64,000 bases of DNA from Dromaius novaehollandiae (Eukaryota; Chordata; Aves; Casuariiformes; Dromaiidae): contig NC_088099.1 of assembly GCF_036370855.1 (NCBI RefSeq), positions 155,342,517 through 155,406,516 of the forward strand, read 5' to 3'. Below, piece by piece: positions 51,701 to 60,220 of this stretch. Numbering within the stretch: the first letter of the stretch is position 1; the number at the start of each line of letters is the position of its first letter. Position numbers and translations under genes: made by a program. Under the pieces are notes generated by a model, which ran no database searches, was not told the DNA's origin, and was given only the letters and a program-made list of their open reading frames with translations.

Positions 51701-54700
51701 ACATAGAGTCACTAGCAGCAATTAATAAATTCCTAGTGCATTCCTTGGTATTTCTCCTTTATGGGTTCAGGTTTCCAACTAGAGAAAGATTTCCTTATTT
51801 ATCTGCTATACAGCTAATAGGGCTTAAAGGGTAGGAAAAGAACTTGGTGTTGTAATATCCTTATGTTGGAACAGCCTCTCCAAAAGGGAAGGTTTGCAGC
51901 TTTTCCTAATGATGGTCAGATTCACCAGCTCTTCTCTGAAATATATGCTATGGTTACTGTGCCTTCAATGCACAATAAAAACAAATCAATGAAAAAAAAA
52001 TGTGAACTTTCCGAGAATGTATAGTTGCATTTACTGCACTGAGTGAAATGTACCATGATGCTTTTTTTTTTTTTTTTTTTTTTTTTGGAAGGGGATGAAG
52101 GTGAAAAAGGAGATAGAGGAGAAGTAGGAAGACAAGGAAAAGTTGGACCGAAAGGACCAAAAGGTATTTATGATGGTTTGTTGACTATTAGTGGTATGTG
52201 AATAACACTGTGCACAACAACTGTACCAGTGCATAAAAACAGTGATATTTAATGCTCTTCATTCCTGTTGCACCAATGAATTTCACAATGCTTGTCAAAC
52301 AATGATCAGAGGACCTGACAATGCTACTGAGAATTTAGTGCAATTCCTTCCGGTATGGAAGACAGCTACAGGTGGCAATAAATTTAAACAGTCATGCAAT
52401 AAACCAGTACATTTACTGCTGCTCTCCCAAGTGGCTAACACAACTGAGATCCAGAAGACTGATCAGCTTCCCAGATCACATGTATAGCCAGAAAGATTAC
52501 TGTTCCATATATGAAATGATGCTTTAGGTGAAACTGAATTTTGAGAGTTACTTCTCAGCAATCCATCAAGATGCTCAACAAAATCCAATCTCACCTGTCC
52601 CTGTTTTGCAGATAAGCAAGCTGAGGCATACACTGAGAAAGGAAGTTCCTCTGCTCAAACAGCATCTGCGCTGGGGAACAAAGGGCCTAAGATTTCTCAG
52701 GACTTGATGCTATTAAACATATCCCGCATCTACATAATGAGCTGAGCAGAGCATTCTGACACACCAGACATTATCATGTCAACCTTGTTTGCACACCATA
52801 AGTCAAGAGTTTCATTTATCATTAGAGCTTAATGTTAATGCATATCTGTGTTCTTTCTTCCTCAACAGTGGTCTAACATTTTAAGACTAATCAGGAAAGT
52901 TTTTACTTGAATACAATCCTTAAAACCATCCTCTTACTATTGTTATAATGAAAACATTTTTCATTTCTATATACATTCATGTGACTTTGCCTCCTATCTT
53001 AAAGAGAGGGTCAGATAAGATAAAACGAGATCAGATAACAAACCATTTACAAAGCATCTTAGTAATGTTCAACGTTGGTGTGCAAACTGAAACCCCCTAA
53101 ATTGGGATGTCATAATTAGCCAGCTACTTTAGAATATAAACCACTGATCAATCAAAAAGGTATCCATTTTCTTGGTGCTCTGAGGACTGGGAAGGCACAT
53201 AGAGCAAAGCTAGTACCTCCTTATTTGCAGTCCTGCTTTGAGAAGGACTCTCAGCAAAGCCAGAAGGACTCAAGAAAGCCAGAAGGACTCAAGAAAGGAC
53301 CAAGGACTTTTGCCCATGGTACAGAGAAAGAGGGGAAAAAAAAGAACAGGGAAAGACTAGCTTGGCTGTGAAGTAGAATCAGTATCTGAATACCCACCAG
53401 TAGTTTTATTTTGTATTTCCTGTAAGAAATATGGTGTTTCTGGGCTCTTGAACAGTGCCTTGCAATGTCCTACCATTTTATTCTACCGTAGCACAGATCT
53501 GAACTATCCTCCCCCAATCATCCTTAAAACTCCAGTTATTTAGACTTTGCAGCACTAGGCAAGCAACCAGTTATATATCAGAGCAAAGGAGAGTGTTTGG
53601 GGGAGAGACAGGGAGAACTAGAAAACTGCCTGTGCAAGGTCACTGCAAATCTCATTTGTTTTCTAGCATTATAGTCACATTCCTATTCCCTGCTAAAAGA
53701 GTGGGGCTACCTATAGCACAGTGGCTGACAGCAACACCTTAGTAGGTCTGGTCGGTGCAGGGGAGCTCCACTTAGCAAACCTGCCTAAAGTCAAAGCGGT
53801 TACAGTTTGAGCCCTAGGCACCACACCTGGGACACAACAAATTCATACCTGGTGTGGGTTCAGCACTGAAAGAAACTCAGCAAATTGCGAAGGGGAAAGC
53901 AGCCACCAAAACGGATGCAATTGCTGACCATGAATTCCTGCTCTTTCCTTGTGCCAGCAGGGGTTTTCATGGAGACCTCACAGCAATCCGGCCCAGGCTG
54001 CTACCCCAAGAGATGGCTAACTTCACCAAAAGAGTAGTTTATTCTTTGTGGATTTACTCATGAACTGGCTCCCCCTCAGGTCCAACAAGCATCAGTACAA
54101 AGGAGAGGGAATAAATAAGAAAACTACAGGAATAGGGAAGAAATGGGAGCATCATTTTTGGTAGCAGCTACCCATGGGACTGGCTTATTCCTAATACCAA
54201 ACTATTCCTCATACCATGTACACTCACATGAGCATACATGTGTCAATGACTTATATTTGGACTGACAACGCTAAGGAAAAATATCGACAGTAGAGAGCTA
54301 AATAGCGTCTTGGGAAAGAAATTATGGAAACCATTCACACCCTTTTCCCTGTATTTCTCCTCTCAGGAAACAAAGGAACTGTGGGGGATATTGGTGATCA
54401 GGGAATGATTGGGAAAATTGGCCCAATTGGCGGAAAGGGTAAGTTCTGGGTTTGGAATTTTCCTTCCCCCACGCCCCGTCCCCCAAATTAAGTGTATGTT
54501 TTGTGAGAGTTCCCAGTATGAAATAATACCAAATAATGGCTGCAATCAATGCTCTCCAAATAAACTTATGCATAAAAATTGGTGACTAGAGTTTACTGAA
54601 ATGTTTACGATTTACTTCCCACATGGCATAATATCAGACTTACTTGGCTAAAATAATTTGCTACATGACCTAATAAACCAATCCTCTTAGATGATAAAAG

Positions 54701-57700
54701 AGAAAGGGAGAAATCTGGCCCTTGTGAAGTAAGTAGCACAAATCCTCTGAAAGCTCTAAATGAGAAAGGCAAATTTGTGTCTCTGCTTCAGACACTGAAG
54801 GCCCTAAATCAATATTCTGTTGCTGCTCGGGATGCCGCACTTTGTCAGCTGCACTTGTGTGCAAGATGTGAGCAAGCGACACACAGGACACCTACGCAGA
54901 GAAATGATTTTAAGATTTTTAAGAGAACACTTACTTAATCAGGGCAACTATTCCTTGCAAATCAAGGTAGGTTCTGGCCCTACCTGGATAGTAATGCCAT
55001 AAAATTATTGCGCTAGTAGCCTGAGAAGAGGCATGGACATTCCCCTTAGGTATTCCAAAAGAGCAACATAAGAAGAAACATTCCTCCTGCCAGGAGACCT
55101 GCCTTGAAAGCTCAGCTGGGATTCCACGAACCTAAGGGGAACTCTGTGGTCTCTAACCAGTGCATCAACCCAGAAATACAGTGAGTGGGTGGAACCACCT
55201 CTCCTGAGAGCTTCTCAAGACAATGTATTCTAGTAAGTGAACCTTTGATGGCCTCTAGCAGCCTCGGGATCAAAGAAGAACAAAAGAATTTGGCCTGAGG
55301 GACTAATTTTCAAAAGCACCTAGACAGCTGAAGACACAGATAGTTATCTCCAAAGATTTCTTCAGTCACCAAAGGAGACTAGAATTTAAGAACCCCACAA
55401 GTTGCTTATCTTTAAGTAAACCAAAGCTCTGAGTCTTTGAACTAATCCGTCAAGCTGACTGTTCACTTTATCACCCCCTTCCAGTTGGAATATTTTCCCT
55501 ATTTCTCTTTACTTTTTATTTGGAGAAGAAAAGGCCACTCAGTCACTGTTTAGATTTACCACTATTAAACATTCAAGTTCTTAATGAAGCAACCCTGAAA
55601 TTTCAGCTTCTAAGTGTGCAAGGCATCAAGCAATGCTAATTAAAATGCCAGCCAACTCCTGGTTTCTTTGAAAAAACAAAACCATTTAAAGGACAAAGCA
55701 TGTCAAAATATGGCCATTAACAAGGACAGCAAGTATAAACATTATTTGGCCTCTGAAGGTTTTAATTCATAAAAGTAGAGTCGACATTAATTTCAGATAA
55801 AGTAAGGGAATTTCCTGATCCAAAGAAGCTGAAATTTTTAGAAAGCTCGTTGCCTGCCTTTATATATTAGCAGAGGATCTGAAGAAGTACTTTTATCATT
55901 TTGATGATTTACAGAACAAGGGGAAAACAGCTGGATGAAAATAAACCATATTTCCATGAACTGCATCTGAAATGAAATGCTAACCCTTACTGACCCCATT
56001 TCATGCAGGTGCTAACTGCTGCCATGTTGCACACATGAATTCAGTGGCTTAGTGCACAGCTGCCTCATCTTGTGCCTAATTCTGACATGCAGCTATTGAA
56101 TCCACGAATAGATCTGTCCTGCAAGGCAACAAGAGAACCCAGATCTCCCCTCCCACAGGTTTCTTGAGTGCTTTCAGCCTTCCAGGATCATTGCGTAGCT
56201 TATATTTAAAGCCAGTGGTACCAGGAACCAGCAGCACACAAGATGCTTGTGTTATCGGTGGGTTAGCTATTAAAGGGTTCTCCTTATTTCCATTCACCAG
56301 AATTAATCATGGGTTGTTTGACTTGGCACATGTGCTAGTACAGTACATCAGGGTTTTCTACCAGAAGCAGAGCATTAGTATATTATTAAACAGGTGTTTC
56401 AAATAAGTTCTCCTGACATGTGCACTGTCTGAGATCTGAGAATATATTTTCCTTTTTATCCAGGCGACAAAGGAGCCAAGGGCTTGTCAGGGGTGCCTGG
56501 AAAAAAGGGAAAAGCAGGTATGTTATGCATCTTTCTCTTCAGAGTGGTTGAGTCTGCTGGTTCTTTGATTTCAGGGTTGGCTGTTTGAATTTGATTCTCA
56601 CAAAATTTTGAGGCCTACGAAGTGGATAAACTTCAGAATAGATGAAACGAACAGGAGGAGACTGGAAAAGCTTTCTTTAGCAAAATGGAGGCTGGGTAGG
56701 GCCATGACTGATGGCTATGAATACACCAACATACACAACAAGATGCACAACAGTTACAGAAATTAATGGACAGTGACTGATAACGTAAAAACTAACATGT
56801 ATAAATAGACCAGGACTACATTTATACTGGAAACTAGAGGAAAGTTTCTGAACATCGAAGGAATCAAGTCCTTTAATAAACTTCTAATAAGAGAGTGGGG
56901 ACAAAAGAGTATGTCCTTTTAGATAGAGTATAATCTGTAGTCTACTAATAACCTTCAATGTTTTCCCACCTTGAATGTACAGCTGTAATCATTTTTAACA
57001 CATTTCGTAGGCAATGCCAGCCTGGTTCTGAATGGGAAACCATCAGCAACTTCCTCTCTCCCTGAGAATAGGAACAAACAAAATCTATACCAAGTCGAAT
57101 TTCAGTTTACCAACAAAAATGTAACTCAGCCTTCAGCACTTGAAAGCTATTGATTATTTGAGCTGGTGTAAATTATTTCTGCTCTACCACAGCTGCATGC
57201 AGCACTTCACTAACATGGTCCCTCTCCCAAAGGTTTTCCAGTCCTACCTCTGTGCACTCACAAATCTCCTTTCACTGAGCAAACAGCAGTTCCTCATTTC
57301 ACGAATGCTGCTGTTTCTTTCAGAAGGCTGAGGAATCAGCGGTGTTTATGGCTATGCAGGTAGACCTTTGGCATTCAGATCACGATGAAAAACCACACCT
57401 CTAAACTCGATGGGATTAACGATGAGAAGGGCAGAGGATGTGTAAATCCTACACTGGTATGGGTGGACGGAAGATGGCAAATTATGACTCTTCCATATGC
57501 ATTCTCAAACTTAGGGATGTTTAAGCAAGTTAACAAGAGAGTGTACAGAGGCAAAATATTGAGTGTTTCGGTCTACAGGAGTACGGCCAATAAGGTAGGG
57601 TGAGACAAGTTGAGGCCAAGTCTTCAGAAAGTTTGAAAGTGGATTACAGCTGACCCTCCACACACACATATGCTTTAAACAGATGAATTCTCTGTCCTTT

Positions 57701-59698
57701 GCCTTGCTTCAGGCACAGTCTGTGACTGTGGAAGATACCGGAGAGTTGTTGGACAACTGAATATCAACGTCGCTCGGCTTAACACGTCCATCAAGTTTGT
57801 GAAGAATGGTAAGCATCATCACGTCCTTGACATGTTTGATTTGCTCCTACCCCATTTATCACTGCTATTCTTCTATCATTGCTGTTTTACAGCAGTACCA
57901 GGAAAAGGATCCAATCATATAAGGCATTCTCAAAACATACAACAAACACACAGTCTTGCCTCTGCAAGGACACATGCATCAGATGAATAAAAGCAAAAAC
58001 AATGCAGAAATGATCAATAGTACGATAGAAAGAATCACGAATAGCACACGGCACAGATTCCTAAATGCCTCAGCATGGCTCATCTTCAGGCTTAGTGGCC
58101 TCTCAGGCAACAAAAGGAAAAAGATTGTGCCAGACTGCTCAAAGCACCAGAATAAGAATCTCTTGACCTTTCTATTGCACAGGAGGGCTGCATGTATGGT
58201 AGTCCTAGAGTTCTCCTCAGTGCAAGCATTATTTTTTCCTGTAATAAGGAAGATACTGACACCCCAAAGACATGGGGTATAAGGAGTCATGTTTGTAGAC
58301 AGTGCTATCAGCTGGACAGTGTAAACTGCCCCTGCTGAAAGGAAGGAAGGAAATGTCCTGGCACAGCAAAGCTTTTTGAAAAGGCTCCTCATCACACTGC
58401 TCTTTGAAAGGGCACATCTAGGACTAGGTCTGTATCAGTAAATTAACATGTCTGGGACCATTCTCTGGCACTGTGGACAACTGGCATAAAGCAGCCTTCA
58501 TCTATATTATTAAATCCTACAAAACTGAACAGCCACATCATCAGGAATGGTCCCTGGCCTCTGCTAGCTCCTAACTGTGGCAGGGGTAGGTCCTGAATTA
58601 TTTTGGAAAGCATTAGTTGCCCCAGGCCAGATCTGCGCCTGGGACCATTCCAGCAATCTAGCAGCAGAGACAATCAACTTCAAGTACCCAGGAATGCTCC
58701 TTGGCACTGTAATTCATTAGGATAGACGTTGCTTAAGAAGTTTGGCTTTTAAAGCTGCTGAGCCTCCACAGCTCCCTTTGTAGTCAATGCACGCTTAGAG
58801 GCTACAGCAGCTCTGAGAATATGGCTCTCATCTCTCATTTTAGCGATCACATTTAAAATCATTGACTTCCCTCTATGTGGAAAGGGCCTGAAAGCTATTC
58901 ATAATCTTGTATTTCCATCCCAGAGCATTCTTTTAAATCTGAATTCAATAAAAAGTAAAGCAGCTGAGGTGGTTGAGAATTAGACCCTGCTAATTGTCCA
59001 TTTAGTGTGCCCTGATCTGATCACTTTTACTTCAGTGATATCTAGTACTGAAGTGTCTCAGGGGATGCATGCCAATCAGGACTGAAGAGCTATTGTCCTA
59101 ACTTGTGTAAGATGCTCATCACTCCCATTAGCAGCATCAGTCTCTGATTCAGTCATCATTGTTCATAGCAAGTTCAGCTGCAGGAACACATTTTCCTCTC
59201 TCCCTTTGATTAATTCCAGTGTAAAAATCACCTCATTGTGATATTGGAACAGAAGCATCTTCAATATATGTTGAAATGCCATTGAGCAATTTTTTTTTCT
59301 CTAAAGTTATAGCAGGCATCAGAGAGACAGATGAGAAATTCTATTACATTGTCAAAGAAGAGAAGAATTACAGAGAAGCCTTGATCCACTGCAGGGATAG
59401 AGGAGGAACACTAGCAATGCCTAAAGATGAAGCAACTAATGCCCTGATCGCTGACTACATCTCCAAGAGCGGCCTCTTCCGAGCATTCATTGGGATGAAT
59501 GACATGGAAAAAGAAGGACAGTTTGTGTATGCAGACAACACCTCACTGCAGAACTACAGTAACTGGAAGGAAGGGGAACCGAACGACCCGACTGGGCGTG
59601 AGGACTGCGTGGAAATGCTGAGTACAGGAGAGTGGAATGATTCAGAGTGCCAAGTTACCATCTACTTTGTCTGTGAATTCCTCAAGAAGAGAAAATAA
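39584..59698 (+). CDS. COLEC10: COLEC10, collectin liver 1 (CL-L1), six coding exons
   Basis: The coding exons are 39584-39731, 52092-52163, 54367-54438, 56464-56517, 57713-57808 and 59307-59698, together 834 bp and 277 residues. Every junction is GT-AG and every intron is phase 1. CL-L1 is a secreted pattern-recognition lectin of the complement lectin pathway. It assembles through its collagen stalk, mainly with CL-11 (COLEC11), binds sugars in a calcium-dependent way and activates complement through MASPs. In humans it is linked to 3MC syndrome. Layout: signal peptide about 1-27; short N-terminal segment with Cys39; uninterrupted Gly-X-Y stalk from Gly47 to Ala115; Cys119/Cys121 and coiled-coil neck to about 147; C-type lectin domain from about 150 to 277. 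Length, exon sizes and sequence fit mammalian COLEC10 better than COLEC11. No frameshift, stop or missing exon is seen. Confidence 0.97.
40205..40285. repeat. Possible ancient palindromic MITE-like fragment in intron 1
   Basis: The left arm 'cctgatccagcagctccc' and the right arm near 'aattagatcggctgctg' are imperfect inverted copies flanking 'cttcaataag'. This resembles an old sauropsid repeat family with 'cctgatcc...ttgacttcaat...ggatcagg' organisation. The family is recalled, not searched, and the copy is weathered. Confidence 0.4.
43300..43620. other. GC-rich stretch in COLEC10 intron 1
   Basis: G+C is clearly above the surroundings, with a moderate number of CpGs (about nine or ten in 300 bases) in both-strand open frames of 80-100 codons. 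The frames contain no recognised motif. It is less CpG-dense than the patch at 31 kb. It may be an intronic regulatory element or simply a compositional fluctuation. Confidence 0.35.
48735..48747. repeat. C13 homopolymer
   Basis: Thirteen C residues lie in intron 1, which is G13 on the minus strand. Such runs are prone to length change and to miscounting in assemblies. Confidence 0.9.
51272..51495 (+). repeat. Ancient MIR/L2-like SINE fragment in intron 1
   Basis: The left part ('gtgcctcagatttcctgc') resembles the conserved 'gtgcctcagtttcc' block of CORE-SINEs. About 100 bases on, 'agactgtaagctgttcag', 'cttgatctcattt' and 'accactgtaataaatgc' follow the order of the 3' tail of L2-mobilised amniote SINEs ('gactgtaagctc...', 'cctgatct...', 'taccgtaataca...'). 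The copy is strongly diverged and its ends are approximate. Confidence 0.55.
52062..52091 (+). promoter_or_regulatory. COLEC10: Exon 2 acceptor with T25 polypyrimidine tract
   Basis: An unbroken run of 25 T residues (52062-52086) is followed by five purines, GGAAG, whose final AG is the acceptor used to keep the collagen frame. The tract is long enough to be length-variable, and the purines between tract and AG are unusual for a strong site. Confidence 0.85.
52092..52163 (+). CDS. COLEC10: COLEC10 exon 2: collagen stalk, part 1
   Basis: A 72-bp exon (eight Gly-X-Y triplets, phase 1 at both ends) completing Gly50 and running to the first base of Gly74. Triplets such as GDE, GEK, GDR, GEV, GRQ, GKV and GPK align with the mammalian CL-L1 stalk. 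Lysines in the Y position (for example GPKG) are candidates for hydroxylation and glycosylation. The donor is gtattt, weaker at +4 to +6 than the consensus. Confidence 0.95.
52598..52702 (-). repeat. MIR/CORE-SINE-like fragment in intron 2
   Basis: The + strand text 'ttttgcagataagcaagc', then 'tgaggca' and 'ctgctcaaacagcatctg', is the reverse complement layout of the classic SINE core ('ttttacagatgaggaaactgaggca ... ccaaggtcacacagc'). It is diverged, and antisense to COLEC10. Confidence 0.6.
53256..53293. repeat. Perfect 19-bp tandem duplication
   Basis: The unit 'aaagccagaaggactcaag' occurs twice head to tail, with partial matches on both sides ('agaaggactc' at 53241-53250 and 'aaaggaccaaggact' after 53293). 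It is a small local slippage repeat in intron 2. Confidence 0.9.
54367..54438 (+). CDS. COLEC10: COLEC10 exon 3: collagen stalk, part 2
   Basis: The second 72-bp collagen exon, from the rest of Gly74 to the first base of Gly98. Triplets read GNK, GTV, GDI, GDQ, GMI, GKI, GPI and GGK. One triplet, GGK (residues 95-97), has glycine in the X position, which is tolerated but locally lowers helix stability. The donor gtaagt is consensus. Confidence 0.95.
54439..56463 (+). other. COLEC10: COLEC10 intron 3 (2.0 kb)
   Basis: No exon or recognisable repeat was seen. The acceptor 'tttttatccag' has a good pyrimidine tract. Confidence 0.85.
56464..56517 (+). CDS. COLEC10: COLEC10 exon 4: collagen stalk, part 3
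   Basis: A 54-bp collagen exon (six triplets) giving GDK, GAK, GLS, GVP, GKK and GKA, ending at the first base of Gly116. With exons 1-3 it makes 23 uninterrupted Gly-X-Y triplets (Gly47-Ala115). In collectins this stalk drives trimerisation and docks MASP proteases, typically through an exposed lysine in a GKV/GPK-type context. Candidates are present in exons 2-4 but which one docks cannot be settled here. The donor is gtatgt. Confidence 0.95.
56518..57712 (+). other. COLEC10: COLEC10 intron 4 (1.2 kb)
   Basis: The shortest intron, without recognised repeats or extra exons. The acceptor is 'gcttcag'. Confidence 0.85.
57713..57808 (+). CDS. COLEC10: COLEC10 exon 5: neck coiled coil
   Basis: A 96-bp exon for residues 116-147 plus one base of Val148. 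It opens with GTVCDCGRYRR. Cys119 and Cys121 sit at the collagen/neck junction as in CL-L1 and CL-K1. A heptad-like run (Val128, Leu131, Val135, Leu138, Ile142, Val145) then forms the trimeric alpha-helical neck that holds the lectin domains together. The acceptor follows a pyrimidine-rich stretch and the donor is gtaagc. Confidence 0.95.
57809..59306 (+). other. COLEC10: COLEC10 intron 5 (1.5 kb)
   Basis: No extra exon was seen. A 138-codon minus-strand frame near 57979-58395 has hydrophobic runs but no recognisable domain and lies wholly in the intron. The acceptor is a T-rich tract ending 'tctctaaag'. Confidence 0.85.
59307..59698 (+). CDS. COLEC10: COLEC10 exon 6: C-type lectin (carbohydrate-recognition) domain
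   Basis: It encodes residues 148-277 and the TAA stop. The four CRD cysteines are present (Cys176, Cys248, Cys262, Cys270; expected bonds 176-270 and 248-262). Calcium/sugar site 2 is complete: EPN at residues 238-240 and WND at 257-259, with Glu246 after the EPN loop. EPN is the mannose-type signature, whereas human CL-L1 has EPS as I recall it. Three N-X-S/T sequons occur, at Asn225, Asn230 and Asn258. The last lies in the WND calcium site and is probably not modified. The frame extends upstream to 59276, but that part is intronic: the AG at 59305-59306 preserves phase and homology (VIAGIRET). Confidence 0.97.
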
Positions 59699-59699
59699 A
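59694..59699 (+). terminator. COLEC10: AATAAA hexamer overlapping the stop codon
   Basis: The stop codon TAA lies inside an AATAAA hexamer. A G/T-rich stretch follows within about 30 bases. If used it would give a 3' untranslated region of only some 15-30 nt. The next AATAAA on this strand that I noted is at 60418-60423, beyond a CR1 fragment. Which site is used cannot be told from sequence. Confidence 0.4.
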
Positions 59700-59726
59700 A
59701 GTGCCACAGAATGTGCCTGGCACTTT
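59698..59726 (+). promoter_or_regulatory. COLEC10: Perfect 9-bp stem-loop abutting the stop codon
   Basis: AAAGTGCCA (59698-59706) pairs perfectly with TGGCACTTT (59718-59726) around an 11-nt loop. The stem begins on the last base of the stop codon and next to the AATAAA. It would form in the mRNA just after the coding region. The role is unknown. Confidence 0.6.
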
Positions 59727-60138
59727 CTGTACATACAATAACCCCTCATGATTCATCCCTTGTAGGGAAAGCAGACTAAAAAGGATAGGGCTCAGTTCAG
59801 CTTGCACTTCAATGGATTAAGGAAGAGTAACTACTGCTGAGCTAGCTGACAGTGACCCTAAAGTCAGTTCAGGTTTGCAGGTGGTATCCAGCCAACAGTG
59901 AATTTATATTTCATTTTTATGTACAATTTAGGATGGTTGGGCAAATTTAGAGTACGCAGAGGTGAATATGACTTCACTAATGCCAGAAACAGTAAACTCA
60001 TTGGTAGATTAATTACTGATGTGCTTCACAAAGTTCACTTATCTTTGACCTGCATGGGAAGTCCCAATACTTTCTCTGGTGACTTCAGACCTGGAGGGAC
60101 ACATTTCCAGTTTCTCTTGAAAAAAATCTTTCCTTTGT
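59727..60138 (+). other. Probable COLEC10 3' untranslated / downstream flank
   Basis: No open frame of note and no recognised repeat until the CR1 piece. This is probably 3' untranslated sequence if a distal polyadenylation site is used, but there is no direct proof in the sequence. Confidence 0.4.
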
Positions 60139-60220
60139 TAGAATCATAGAATAATTTAGGTTGGAAGGGATCTCTGGAGGTCATCTGGTCCCATCTTCCA
60201 TGCAAAGCAGGGCCAACTTC
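60139..60220 (-). mobile_element. CR1 LINE, very short 3' end
   Basis: It starts with the reverse-complement octamer tail ('agaatcatagaat'), then 'ggttggaagggatctctgga', and ends near 'aacttcaaagttagat'. It has the same orientation as the other CR1 copies in the window. About 80 bp remain, so it is severely 5'-truncated. Confidence 0.9.

Larger units (their letters stand above)
39732..52091 (+). other. COLEC10: COLEC10 intron 1 (12.4 kb)
   Basis: Donor gtgagg; acceptor aag preceded by T25 and 'ggaa'. This is the largest intron. It holds a possible MITE-like fragment (40205-40285), a GC-rich stretch (43300-43620), C13 at 48735-48747 and an old SINE/L2-like element (51272-51495). I found no further exon in it. 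Open frames of 60-120 codons are scattered and unrelated to collectins. Large first introns often carry enhancers, but none can be shown from sequence alone. Confidence 0.9.
52164..54366 (+). other. COLEC10: COLEC10 intron 2 (2.2 kb)
   Basis: It contains a MIR-like SINE fragment (52598-52702) and a perfect 19-bp tandem duplication (53256-53293). No additional collagen exon is visible. The acceptor is ctcag. Confidence 0.9.

Noticed and set aside
52031..52234. Minus-strand frames with poly-lysine near exon 2
   Set aside because: The lysine run is only the T25 tract read in reverse, and the frames are antisense shadows of the exon 2 region.
59276..59306. ATG at 59276 as the start of a separate 140-residue lectin
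   Set aside because: The frame upstream of 59307 is intronic pyrimidine tract. The acceptor AG at 59305-59306 restores phase and matches collectin sequence from VIAGIRET onward.
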